This document shows, piece after piece, positions 18,914 through 28,055 of a DNA stretch of 64,000 nucleotides. Each line of letters begins with the position of its first letter. The first letter of the stretch is position 1. The stretch is from NCBI RefSeq assembly GCF_017301735.1, contig NZ_CP071090.1, forward strand, positions 2,532,001-2,596,000, written 5' to 3'. Origin of the DNA: Pyxidicoccus parkwaysis. GTDB lineage: Bacteria > Myxococcota > Myxococcia > Myxococcales > Myxococcaceae. A program made the position numbers and the translations under genes. The notes under the pieces are model-generated. The model made no database searches, had not been told where the DNA came from, and saw only the letters and a list, made by a program, of their open reading frames with translations.

Positions 18914-18945
18914 GCCCGGAGGCGCCATGCGTGGCGTCTCCGGGC
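18914..18945 (+). terminator. strong hairpin between convergent genes
   Basis: GCCCGGAGGCGCCA (18914-18927) pairs with TGGCGTCTCCGGGC (18932-18945), 13 of 14 Watson-Crick plus one wobble, loop of 4. It lies 12 bp after the giant lipoprotein stop and 6 bp before the 3' end of the convergent gene. There is no T tract on either side, so it may work as a bidirectional, Rho-assisted terminator. Confidence 0.5.
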
Positions 18946-18951
18946 TCGGCA

Positions 18952-19578
18952 TCAGGTCATCACTCCGCGGCTTCGAGAGAAGATGAGCCCCGTACTCTGG
19001 ACCGCACCGATGCACAGGAAGTCGCCGGAGTCGAAGCCGACATGGAGGACTCGCCGGGCGGCATCCCCAAGGAGCGTCGGCCCCATGAGCTTTGCGAGGT
19101 GCCTGACACCGAGCGCGGCGTACGCAAGGCACAAGGGGTATTCGGCGTCGTTCCCAAGACCGTTCTCGCGCCCGTAGGCCACGCGATAAATGGCATCAAG
19201 GACGGCGGACCTCGCGTCGGGAGTGTCCTTGCCCCAGCGCTGCCTGAAGAGCCAGTCGGAGTCATCGGCACTGTAGGGCGCCCCGATGAGATGAAGGTCC
19301 GCGGAGACTTGGCCCTGCACGACCGGGTTGAAGAGGCCGAACCACAGACCCGTCACCAGCGCTGGCGGTGGCATCGTCCGCATGATGGTTTCGAGCCACT
19401 GCTGGAGATGTTGGAGATCGCCCGCGACATCCAGTGAGCGAAGAGCGGCCCAGTCCGGATGAGGGCGTGCGGTTTCGCAGAACTGGATGACGCGCAGGAG
19501 TCCTTCCGTGACGGGGACGCCCGACTTCACCACCCGCTCGATTTCACCGAAGAGCCTACCGACGTTGTAGGAGACCAT
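18952..19578 (-). CDS. hypothetical protein
   Basis: 208 aa from ATG 19578 (MVSYNVGRLFGEIERVV). No signal peptide, no membrane segment and no motif I can name. It reads as a mainly helical soluble protein with several Trp/Phe residues (TGLWFGLFNPVVQGQ, DWLFRQRWG). An upstream in-frame extension to 19650 starts with a run rich in Cys/Arg/His and is unlikely to be translated. It stands alone between convergent and divergent neighbours. I do not recognise the family; an accessory immunity-type or regulatory protein is possible but unsupported. Confidence 0.6.
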   Translation of the reverse strand: MVSYNVGRLFGEIERVVKSGVPVTEGLLRVIQFCETARPHPDWAALRSLDVAGDLQHLQQWLETIMRTMPPPALVTGLWFGLFNPVVQGQVSADLHLIGAPYSADDSDWLFRQRWGKDTPDARSAVLDAIYRVAYGRENGLGNDAEYPLCLAYAALGVRHLAKLMGPTLLGDAARRVLHVGFDSGDFLCIGAVQSTGLIFSRSRGVMT

Positions 19579-19918
19579 GGGGTCGCGCCTTCTGCTGGAC
19601 ATCCATCCGAAATGCGGAACCGGGTTGGAGGCATGGGAACAGCAACCCACGAACCCTATCTCATCAGGCGGCCAGCGAATGGACTACCTGGCGGGTCGAG
19701 GAAAAAGACGGTGCCAGGAGGGGGCCGGCAAGTATCGGGCGGCGTCCGGCGCGCGTATCGCCCCGATGACGGGGCCTTACCGTCCTCTCGCTCGTCGTGT
19801 GATTCGGGGGGGGGGGAGGAATGCGCCCAGGCCTGAATACCCATGGAAGCTTTCGCCATGGCTCTTGTGCCGAGGCGCGGGCGGGAGTTGCCCTTGGGAG
19901 TACAGGCCGCTGCCCAAC
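19579..19918. other. gene-poor 340-bp interval with a G10 tract
   Basis: I see no convincing gene here. Open frames on the plus strand have no family-like composition. It contains a run of ten G (19806-19815) and two CCATGG sites 15 bp apart flanking AAGCTT (about 19842-19862). The kinase promoter candidate lies at its right edge. Confidence 0.5.
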
Positions 19919-19934
19919 TGGCGAAGTAGTTGCT
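19919..19934 (+). promoter_or_regulatory. sigma-54 promoter candidate for the kinase-DUF2381 operon
   Basis: TGGC (19919-19922), 7 bp, TTGC (19930-19933), T: the -24/-12 pattern with exact GG-to-GC spacing. The predicted start is near 19945, about 20-40 bp ahead of the kinase start. The last two bases of the -24 box (GA instead of AC) deviate from consensus. Confidence 0.5.
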
Positions 19935-19965
19935 GCCTTGGGGCGCTGCGAGAACCTGCTAGGTT

Positions 19966-21879
19966 GTGCCCGAGGTGAACTACCTGATGCCCCTGCACGC
20001 GGAGAACTTTCAGGTGTACCCGGAGGCGCTGGGGCCCGGCACGGAGGTAGGGACCTGGCGCGTGATTGAGCGGCTGGGTGTGGGCGGATTCGGCGCCGTG
20101 TACCGGGTAGAGGACATGGCCCGGCCCGGGGAGTTCTACGCGCTGAAACTGGCGCTGCGCCCCGGAGATCAACGGGCCGAGCGCGAAGTCACGCTGCTCA
20201 TGGTCAAGGCCGTGCACCCCAACGTGGTGCGCTTCCACGCATGTGGCCGGTGGCCTCACCCACGGACGGGCTACCTCTACTTCGTCATGGATTGGGTGGC
20301 TGGCCGGCCACTGGACACCTGGGCCGAAGAGGTGAACCCGACGTTCCGTGAGCTCGCGCAAGTCGCTGGCAAGGTGGCCCTGGCCTTCGCTGCGCTGCAT
20401 GGGACGGGGGTGTGGCACCGCGACGTCAAGCCCGCGCACATCCTCGTTCGGGAGTCGGACAGTGAGCCGGTGCTCATCGACTTCGGCATCGGCGACTATG
20501 CGGGGGCGGCCACCATCACAGAGCAGACGGTGCCTCCAGGCACGTTGCACCTACGCAGTCCCGAGTCGGTGCGCTTCCACCGGGAGAACCACGGTCGGCC
20601 GGGAGCGAGGTACGAGTATCAGCGTACCGATGACCTGTACGCACTGGGCATCAGTCTGTACCGGGCGGTGACAGGGCACTACCCGTTCCCGCTCCACCTG
20701 CCGCCCGACATGCTGTACCTGGCCATCGAGGGGCAGACGCCACCGGCGCCAGCGGACTTCAACCCGCGCACGCCTCGGGCGCTCAGCGACGTCATCATGC
20801 GACTGATGGCGAAGAAGCCGCAGGAGCGATACCCGACGGGAGCCGAGCTGCACGCGGCGCTCATGGCGGCGGCGAGCTTCGGCCAGTCCTCGACGTGGGA
20901 GGCCAGCCTCTTCGAGTGGGAGGAGGAGCGGGGGACCGAGCAGGAGCCCGGCGCTGCTACCCGACGGCGCATCCGCCGGCCGGAATGGCCCACGCACTCC
21001 GCTACGGCACCTGCTCCCAGGCTGGTCATCGCCCACGCCTTACCCCTGCGAGACGTGGTGGAAGTGGGGCAGGAGCCTCTGGCAGGGGAGCCTCTTGTGC
21101 GGCAGCGGCTGCTCTCGCCGGTGCTCGTTGTTGCCGTGCTGCTCATGGTGAGCGTGGGGCTCGCGGCCTGGGGGATATGGCTGTGGGAGCCCGGGTCTGC
21201 ATCCAATGCCAGGGGACCCGAGCCAAGGTCCGACGAGGTGTCGCTCCGCGTATCTCTTCGTGAAGTGGCGCCCGTAGAGACGCTACCGGAAGCTGTCCCC
21301 GCCACAGCTCCGCTCATGGTGGAGGCAACCGCTGTGGCCGCCGCGCCTCCTGCGGCGCTGACGAAAGAGGATGCACCCGTGATGAAGGAGTCGAAGTCGT
21401 CTGCCAGCGCATTGAAAGTGGGGATGAAGGCCATGAGCGTGGCGGGCGCCTGTCTCAACCTCGCCTGCTCCGGTCCCCAGGTTCGTTCTGCTCCGCCACC
21501 GGAAGACTGCCCGCCGGGTGCCATGGAGGCGATGAATGAGCTGGGCATCAAACGGGGGAACGCCCAGGTCTTCGTCTTCGATGTCATCAAGGGAGAGCCC
21601 CACGTCATCACCGTGCACGAGGGGAACACCACCGTGCGGCTGGGGGATGAGTGGAAGGGGCTCCGGGGCGGAGGATTGCTCTACGGCAAGCTCCACCTCT
21701 CCGACCGCGTGTATGGCCGCTTCACGTGGTTGCGGACGCAGGACCGCACCTATCCGGTGTGCATCGAGTTGCTCAGCAGCAGGCGAGAGCGCGGCCTGGA
21801 GCGCAAGCCCGGCAGTGACGCCGACTCCGCCCTGATCTGGACGACCGGGTATGCGAACCCCGTGGACCACTTCGAATGA
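19966..21879 (+). CDS. transmembrane Ser/Thr protein kinase (Hanks type)
   Basis: 637 aa from GTG 19966; GTG 19975 and ATG 19987 (the latter with GAGGTG 8 bp before it) are equally possible starts. The kinase domain spans residues ~25-310: G-loop LGVGGFGAVY, ALKLAL lysine, HRDVKPAHILV catalytic loop, DFGIGDY, and SPES in the activation-segment APE position; it looks catalytically intact. A Pro/Arg-rich linker is followed by one membrane helix near residue 385 (VLVVAVLLMVSVGLAAW) and an extracytoplasmic region ending in a small Cys-containing domain. ATGA overlap with the DUF2381 gene shows coupling, the usual myxobacterial pairing. The substrate is unknown. Confidence 0.92.
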   Translation: MPEVNYLMPLHAENFQVYPEALGPGTEVGTWRVIERLGVGGFGAVYRVEDMARPGEFYALKLALRPGDQRAEREVTLLMVKAVHPNVVRFHACGRWPHPRTGYLYFVMDWVAGRPLDTWAEEVNPTFRELAQVAGKVALAFAALHGTGVWHRDVKPAHILVRESDSEPVLIDFGIGDYAGAATITEQTVPPGTLHLRSPESVRFHRENHGRPGARYEYQRTDDLYALGISLYRAVTGHYPFPLHLPPDMLYLAIEGQTPPAPADFNPRTPRALSDVIMRLMAKKPQERYPTGAELHAALMAAASFGQSSTWEASLFEWEEERGTEQEPGAATRRRIRRPEWPTHSATAPAPRLVIAHALPLRDVVEVGQEPLAGEPLVRQRLLSPVLVVAVLLMVSVGLAAWGIWLWEPGSASNARGPEPRSDEVSLRVSLREVAPVETLPEAVPATAPLMVEATAVAAAPPAALTKEDAPVMKESKSSASALKVGMKAMSVAGACLNLACSGPQVRSAPPPEDCPPGAMEAMNELGIKRGNAQVFVFDVIKGEPHVITVHEGNTTVRLGDEWKGLRGGGLLYGKLHLSDRVYGRFTWLRTQDRTYPVCIELLSSRRERGLERKPGSDADSALIWTTGYANPVDHFE

Positions 21880-22826
21880 GGGTGAAGTCCATGCCCGCTT
21901 CGCCTTCCGCCGCGTTACTGTTGCTCACGCTGCTGATGGGAACGACGGCCGGTGCGGAGACGCCTGTCCCTCCATGGAATGCGGGCGTGCGGCAGCTTGA
22001 ACTTCCGGCGGAGCCCACCGGCAACGAGCCCGAGGTGCACATCAGCCCGGGCGTGTCCACCACGCTGGCCTTTGACGCGGAGCTACTGCGGGACAAGGAG
22101 GGTAAGGACACGGTGGGGCTGGAGAAGCGGGAGGCCTTTGTTCTCGTGGACGTCGGCCAGGCCACGCTCAGGCTCCTTCCCTCGGACACGTTGAAGAACG
22201 GAGAGCGGCTGCGGCTCATGGTTCGCTTCAAGGACGGTGCGGCTCCCGCGGGCGCTGCCTTCACCCTCGTGGTGCATCCAGCCCGTGCGGAGCGGCTGCT
22301 GGAGGTGTACCGCGCTCCGCGCACCGCCGCGTCCTACCAGCGAGAGGCGAAGGAGGCGAAGGCCGAGGTTCAGCAATGCCATGAAGAGCTGGAGCGGGAG
22401 CGTGCAGAGCGAGGAGGACCGGGGGGACTCACGGGGCTCATCGCCGCCGAGCAGATGGACAACATGGGGGTATCGGCCCGTATGGTCACCGAGTCCGTCA
22501 CGAAATCCCCCGGAAATGCGCTTGTGACGCTGGAGGTACACAGCTACCGGGCTGCCGGCCGGGTGGTGGTGGAGCTGGTAGTGGAGAACCCGCAAGGCGC
22601 GCAGCCGTGGTCGGCGGTGGGGGCAATGCTGACGGACAGGACCGGCATGGAGCTGAAGGTCTTGCCGGTATGGCAACGTGGCTTCGTTGAAACGGACAGG
22701 AAGCGGCAACACATCGTGGTGGAAGCGCTGGCCACTCGCGAGGAGGCCCAGGGCTCCTTCACGCTCAAGCTGTGGGAGGCGGGCATGGGGCGCACTGTCA
22801 GCCTGTCTGGGATTTCCTTCCCGTAA
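21876..22826 (+). CDS. DUF2381 family exported protein
   Basis: 316 aa; ATG 21876 overlaps the kinase stop (ATGA). A signal peptide covers residues ~1-27 (LLLLTLLMGTTAGAE). The rest fits the myxobacteria-specific DUF2381 family: an N-terminal beta domain (VRQLELPAEP, EVHISPGVSTTLAFDAEL), a coiled segment (SYQREAKEAKAEVQQCHEELERERAE), and a C-terminal beta domain (VTLEVHSYRAAGRVVVELVVEN). The family is repeatedly found downstream of transmembrane kinases and is thought to act outside the inner membrane, perhaps as their sensor or ligand partner (inference). Confidence 0.85.
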   Translation: MRVKSMPASPSAALLLLTLLMGTTAGAETPVPPWNAGVRQLELPAEPTGNEPEVHISPGVSTTLAFDAELLRDKEGKDTVGLEKREAFVLVDVGQATLRLLPSDTLKNGERLRLMVRFKDGAAPAGAAFTLVVHPARAERLLEVYRAPRTAASYQREAKEAKAEVQQCHEELERERAERGGPGGLTGLIAAEQMDNMGVSARMVTESVTKSPGNALVTLEVHSYRAAGRVVVELVVENPQGAQPWSAVGAMLTDRTGMELKVLPVWQRGFVETDRKRQHIVVEALATREEAQGSFTLKLWEAGMGRTVSLSGISFP

Positions 22827-23262
22827 CGCGATCGGGTGGGTAGGGGAATGGGGCCGAAGGTTAAAAGAGGTCTGGCGACCTCCGGATGTCCGTACGTTGC
22901 CGGTGAATGACACCCTCGTGGGGTTCCCATGCATCCGCCAGGTGCTGACTGTCACGGAGCTGCGCTGACAGAATGCGGAGCTTGCCGCCCTTCCACTTCG
23001 CAAATCATGTCAGGGTTTGCGAGCAGCTAGACCAGGAGTTGGGCCTCGCGCAGGCCATGGGCCTGGTTAGAGTGGGTCTCGAAATTGAAGGAGGGGACCA
23101 GTTGAAGTCTGCTCGGCCGCCCGGCAGTGAGCGACACTCTGGCAGCGCAGCTCGGCACGGCCATCGGTGCAGCGATTACTGCGATGGCGCCGTCCGCGCG
23201 GCAGCGGTTGAACTGCAAAGCCAAGCGCCAGTAGCTTCCCGCTCGAAAGGTTGGCGTGCACG
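22827..23262. other. 436-bp interval: hairpin and a possible 35-codon ORF
   Basis: No standard gene is seen. GAGGTC-TGGC-GACCTC (about 22868-22883) forms a hairpin that, on the minus strand, is followed by TTTTAA and so looks like a small terminator. A GTG ORF at 23127-23234 would encode 35 aa with an alanine-rich helix and a basic tail; it lacks a clear ribosome site and may be a gene remnant or chance. GC is slightly lower than in neighbours. Confidence 0.4.
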
Positions 23263-24006
23263 ATGACTCGACTGGCCGCAGCGTTGTTCCTGATCCTCCT
23301 CTCGGCCTGTGAAAAGCCAACGCCGAAGGAGCCCACTGCAACGCAGGAATTCGCATCGGCGAAGGGACCTGCGGCCGCGAAAGAGCCCACGGCCGCAGAG
23401 GTGTTGGGCGTCAAGCCCGATTTCACTCCCCGGTACGCGGTTGCGACGACGGAACGCTTTGACGTCGGCGGGGTCCCCCGGCTGAGCATGAAAGTGACTG
23501 TGCCTCGTGGGCTCACGCGCGAAGATCTCGAGGCGAACGTGCGGCACGCTCTGCTGCGCGCTTACGAATCCGGCCCGGTGAAGTTTGGCGCTGTGAGTGT
23601 CTTGGCGTACGCCTCGGCTAAAACGAATTCAGTGTACGATGCAGCGAAGGGCGATTTCGCACCCGGCGGGAAATGGAGCGCGTCCAGCACGACAGTCCCG
23701 CTGTCGGAGTGGAAGGCGCAGGTCGATTTCTCCGACCTCTACTTCCAAGAGCGGACATATCTCGCTGCCGGCACACGTGCCGTCCTCGTGCTGGCTAATC
23801 CCGAGTTCTCGAAGACCGTGCAGGTGTCTAGAAAAGCGGGCCGCTGGCAGGACGAGGATACAGTCGCAGAGCTGAAGCCAGGCATCCCCGTGGTTGTAGT
23901 GGGCCACGAGGACTTTGGCATCGCTGGTGTGCGCTACGAGGTGGAGACCGTCAAGGGGCCGAAGTGCCGTGGATGGGTGCACGCATTTGATCTGAAAGCG
24001 AAGTAG
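23263..24006 (+). CDS. hypothetical lipoprotein
   Basis: 247 aa from ATG 23263 (GAAAGG 12 bp upstream; the in-frame TTG at 23251 has no spacing for it). The signal peptide ends in the lipobox LLSAC at residue ~17. An Ala/Lys/Pro/Glu linker (KEPTA repeats) is followed by a globular domain with KVTVPRGLTREDLEANVRHALLRAYE and a C-terminal beta segment (VVVVGHEDFGIAGVRYEVETVKG..CRGW) reminiscent of an SH3-like barrel. I do not recognise the family. It stands alone. Confidence 0.7.
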   Translation: MTRLAAALFLILLSACEKPTPKEPTATQEFASAKGPAAAKEPTAAEVLGVKPDFTPRYAVATTERFDVGGVPRLSMKVTVPRGLTREDLEANVRHALLRAYESGPVKFGAVSVLAYASAKTNSVYDAAKGDFAPGGKWSASSTTVPLSEWKAQVDFSDLYFQERTYLAAGTRAVLVLANPEFSKTVQVSRKAGRWQDEDTVAELKPGIPVVVVGHEDFGIAGVRYEVETVKGPKCRGWVHAFDLKAK

Positions 24007-24110
24007 GCGCCGCCAGGGATGCGACGGGGGCCCGGGACGACAATCAACTGCGAACGCCACCGCGCATCACTGCGAACCCAAGCACCCGGAATCACTGCAA
24101 ATACCCAGAA

Positions 24111-24764
24111 TCAATCCCAGACAAACAACCACTTCACAGCCTTCCCCAGCCCATAGAACACCCAGCCAACAGGACCGGGGCGCACGGGCCTCTTGAACTC
24201 CAGGCTCACCGTGGCCAGTGCCACCTGCTGTTCCACTCCCTCCAGCCTCGCCTTGAGGGACTCATACTCCGCGGTGACGCGCTCCAACTCCTTCTCCACC
24301 CGGAGCGTGTCCTCCACCGTGGCCGCCTGCTGCAACAGCGCCAGGTACCGCTCTCGCACTCGCTCCAGGTTGGCGAACCGGACCTTCAGGTCCTGGTGCG
24401 CCTCCGTGATGTCCTCGGCCGTGACGGACTGCTTCGCCACCTTGCCCAGCCCCGGGACGGCCCCGAGGAACACGTCCAGGTGCTCCGCTGGCACCCGCAC
24501 CGTGGCCGACTCGGAGGTGATGCGCTGGGCGTAGCCTCCGTGCGTCTTCGCCAGGGCCACCGCCTGCCCAGGGCCCTTGTCCGGGTCCTCGCGCTCCAGC
24601 TCCACCAGGGCACTGCGGATGATGGACCGGCTCGCCTCCAGCGCCCCCGGAGCTCCCGCCGCCTCCGACGAAATGCCCATCAGCCCGTCCGCGGTGCGGT
24701 AATGCGGCTGCGCGCTGGAGCAGGCGGCGAGGACGAAGAACGAGACGAGGAGGAGAGGGCGCAC
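24111..24764 (-). CDS. DUF4349 domain lipoprotein
   Basis: 217 aa from GTG 24764, chosen because AAAGGA lies 6 bp upstream and the signal peptide begins here (VRPLLLVSFFVLAAC, lipobox AAC). The mature part matches DUF4349: an N-terminal region ending ITSESATVRVPAEHLDVFL, then ITEAHQDLKVRFANLERVRERYLALLQQAATVEDTLRVEKELERVTAEYESLKARLEGVEQQV, a long coiled coil, and a hydrophobic C-terminal segment (GWVFYGLGKAVKWLF). The family is envelope-associated with no defined function. Confidence 0.85.
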   Translation of the reverse strand: MRPLLLVSFFVLAACSSAQPHYRTADGLMGISSEAAGAPGALEASRSIIRSALVELEREDPDKGPGQAVALAKTHGGYAQRITSESATVRVPAEHLDVFLGAVPGLGKVAKQSVTAEDITEAHQDLKVRFANLERVRERYLALLQQAATVEDTLRVEKELERVTAEYESLKARLEGVEQQVALATVSLEFKRPVRPGPVGWVFYGLGKAVKWLFVWD

Positions 24765-24893
24765 GGCGTTCCTTTCAGGTGAGGGCACAGGCGACAGGTG
24801 CCCTCCAGGACGCGCGCGCCGGGCTCGCGGTTCCGTACTTCCACGCAGCGAGCCCGGGATACTTCCGGTTCAGCGAGACGGCGGGACTCCCGT

Positions 24894-25097
24894 TCAGGAG
24901 GCCCGGACCGAGGGGACCACGGCGGGAGTCACCCCGTCACCCTCGTAGTAGATGCTGGCGCTGCCCTTCCCATAGACGACGAGCACCCGATCGCTCTGCT
25001 CCAGCAGGTCGGAAGCCTTCTCCGTGGCCTTGCGGACCAGGGCGTCGAACTCTACCGAGCGCTGCTTGGTACGCGCCCGGACTGTCACGACTGGCAT
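24894..25097 (-). CDS. small hypothetical protein
   Basis: 67 aa from ATG 25097 (MPVVTVRARTKQRSVEFDALVRKATEKASDLLEQ), with AAGGAG 13 bp upstream. It has a basic beta strand, one amphipathic helix, then LVVYGKGSASIYYEGD. No signal or membrane segment. It looks like a small myxobacterial housekeeping-type protein; function unknown. A longer in-frame 5' extension exists but runs through a low-quality region. Confidence 0.6.
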   Translation of the reverse strand: MPVVTVRARTKQRSVEFDALVRKATEKASDLLEQSDRVLVVYGKGSASIYYEGDGVTPAVVPSVRAS

Positions 25098-25239
25098 GCG
25101 GTGTCCCGCTCCTTGTGTCCCGCGGCGGGTGGCTCCAGGTAGGACCCGGCACCGCGCCCATCCGCAGGTAACGGGCGTGTCATAGCCAACCGAACACTTC
25201 GTTGACAAGCGCCCCGGGGCATGGCGGGAAGGGACTCCC

Positions 25240-25842
25240 ATGAACCGCAAGCTCCCCGTTTTGCTGGTTTTTTCGCTTGGTCTTGCCTCTGTCGCCAGTG
25301 CCCAGCCGGCGCGGCCGACCGAGCACAAGTCTCCCACCCCGGCGTGGCTGCCTCGCGGTGTCTTCCTGGGCGCCACGGTGCGTGAGGGCGCCGTCACCCC
25401 CCGGGTGAAGGTGCAGTGGCAGCTCACCTTCTTCCAGGACCGCAAGGACGCCTTCGCGCTGCTCCTGGAGGGCGGGCTGGGCTGGGCCGCCTCCTTCCCG
25501 GCGCGGGACGTGACGAAGCCGCAGAGCTTCCTCGGCTCGTACTACGAGCACACCGCCCAGGTGGGGGTCGGCTACCGCAACCAGCTGCCGGACAGCGCGC
25601 ACTGGGGCTTCCAGGTGACGGGCGGCCCCGTCTTCTACGGCGCCCATTTCGACGGCGGCGCTCCGGCGGACCACCGGACGACGGGCATCGTCGAGGGCCG
25701 CATCCACCTGGGCTACCAGTTCGGCGCGGTGGGCGCGGGCGCCGCCATCGGCTACTCCGAGCCCTTCTCCCTCAAGAAGCGCAGCCTCGGCCGCTACTTC
25801 GTCGGCGGGCCGATGTTCGGGTTGTTCATGGATTGGCGGTAG
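25240..25842 (+). CDS. exported beta-rich hypothetical protein
   Basis: 200 aa from ATG 25240, with GGGAAGGGA upstream. Residues 1-21 are a Sec signal (MNRKLPVLLVFSLGLASVASA). The mature chain alternates hydrophobic and polar residues in ~8 strands ending in aromatic positions (WQLTFFQ, FALLLEGGLGWAA, YYEHTAQVGVGYR, GFQVTGGPVFYGAHF, EGRIHLGYQFG) and ends in GPMFGLFMDWR, consistent with a small outer-membrane barrel. No named family. Confidence 0.7.
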   Translation: MNRKLPVLLVFSLGLASVASAQPARPTEHKSPTPAWLPRGVFLGATVREGAVTPRVKVQWQLTFFQDRKDAFALLLEGGLGWAASFPARDVTKPQSFLGSYYEHTAQVGVGYRNQLPDSAHWGFQVTGGPVFYGAHFDGGAPADHRTTGIVEGRIHLGYQFGAVGAGAAIGYSEPFSLKKRSLGRYFVGGPMFGLFMDWR

Positions 25843-25883
25843 ACTTCGCGCCGGGTTCGTGCGCGGAATCTCGCACTCTCCGT

Positions 25884-26396
25884 ATGTCCGAGCTGCTCAG
25901 CGCCCATGTGTCGCGGTTCCTACGCAACCGCGGCGAATTCGAACGAAGCCTGCCACCCGCGCTGCTCGTCTTCACGCCGGCGCCCCTGTCCCGGGGGCCC
26001 CTGAGTGAGGAGGAGTACCGGATGAAGACGGTGACGAACGCGGGGACGCCCACACTGGGGGCGAGCGAGGCGGTGGTGTTCCCGGTGCTGAAGTCGCGCA
26101 CGAATGCCTTCGGCCGGGGCGTCACGGTGGGGCGCACGGGCAACAACGACGTGGTGCTGGACGACGGCAGTGTGTCCCGGTTTCACGCATGGTTCTCGCG
26201 GGAGGAGGGGCAGCCGGGCTTCCTCCTGACGGACGCGGGCTCGAAGAATGGTTCCTGGGTGGGAGGGGCGAGGCTCACCCCCCGCAAGGCGGCGCCCGTG
26301 GAGGACGGGGCCCGGTTGCGCTTCGGACAGGTGGAGGTCGCCTTCTACACGGCGAGCGGCTTTGCTCGGATGCTGGCCGTGAGGATGGCTCCCTGA
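25884..26396 (+). CDS. FHA domain protein
   Basis: 170 aa from ATG 25884 (MSELLSAHVSRFLRNRGEF). A short N-terminal helix-rich region precedes an FHA domain at residues ~75-165: GRGVTVGRTGNNDVVLDDGSVSRFHAWF, then DAGSKNGSWVGG and the closing strand LRFGQVEVAFYT. The phosphothreonine-binding Arg (GRTG), Ser-Arg-His and Asn-Gly residues are present. It would bind phosphothreonine peptides, probably from the lineage's many Ser/Thr kinases. The PP2C phosphatase gene follows 70 bp downstream. Confidence 0.9.
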   Translation: MSELLSAHVSRFLRNRGEFERSLPPALLVFTPAPLSRGPLSEEEYRMKTVTNAGTPTLGASEAVVFPVLKSRTNAFGRGVTVGRTGNNDVVLDDGSVSRFHAWFSREEGQPGFLLTDAGSKNGSWVGGARLTPRKAAPVEDGARLRFGQVEVAFYTASGFARMLAVRMAP

Positions 26397-26466
26397 GCCT
26401 TGCCACGTCTTCGGCGGCCTGCGTAACGTGCGGCGTCGCCTTCTGTCACACACGGGAGTGTTCGCG

Positions 26467-27741
<1,275 letters not shown>

Positions 27742-27751
27742 GGAGACAACC

Positions 27752-27949
27752 GTGAACAGCGAGCGCGAGGTCTTCGCGCAGATGATGGACGAGCTGATGG
27801 CTCTCCGGCAGGAGTTGCGAGGGGCCAGGGCGGACATGCGCGTCATTTCTTCCTGCCTGGCCTCCACGCTGCTCGACATGCGGGCCATGAAGGCGAGCAT
27901 GGACAAGATGGCGTCGAGCCTGGATTCCATGAGGGCAAGCTTGCGCTGA
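27752..27949 (+). CDS. small coiled-coil protein
   Basis: 65 aa from GTG 27752, 10 bp after the phosphatase stop, with GAGGAG upstream. Nearly all helical with heptad pattern (VFAQMMDELMALRQELRGARADMRVISSCLASTLLDMRAMKASMDKM). Probably in the phosphatase operon; it could be an oligomerisation partner, but no family is recognised. Codon use is like the neighbours. Confidence 0.6.
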   Translation: MNSEREVFAQMMDELMALRQELRGARADMRVISSCLASTLLDMRAMKASMDKMASSLDSMRASLR

Positions 27950-28055
27950 CGGAAAGCACGCCACGGGAGCGTCCGGGAAAGGACGCGTCCGGAATTTCCA
28001 CCGGGAATTGCCCGTTCCGGGCGCGACCGCGGGCTATGGTCCTCGCGGTGTGCGC

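Noticed and set aside
19577..19978. 133-codon open frame upstream of the kinase
   Set aside because: Composition (Arg, Cys, Pro, Trp mixed) and the lack of a ribosome site or any motif; it also crosses the sigma-54-type site.
22973..23266. 97-codon open frame before the lipoprotein gene
   Set aside because: No coding-like third-position bias and no recognisable motif; it ends inside the next gene's start.
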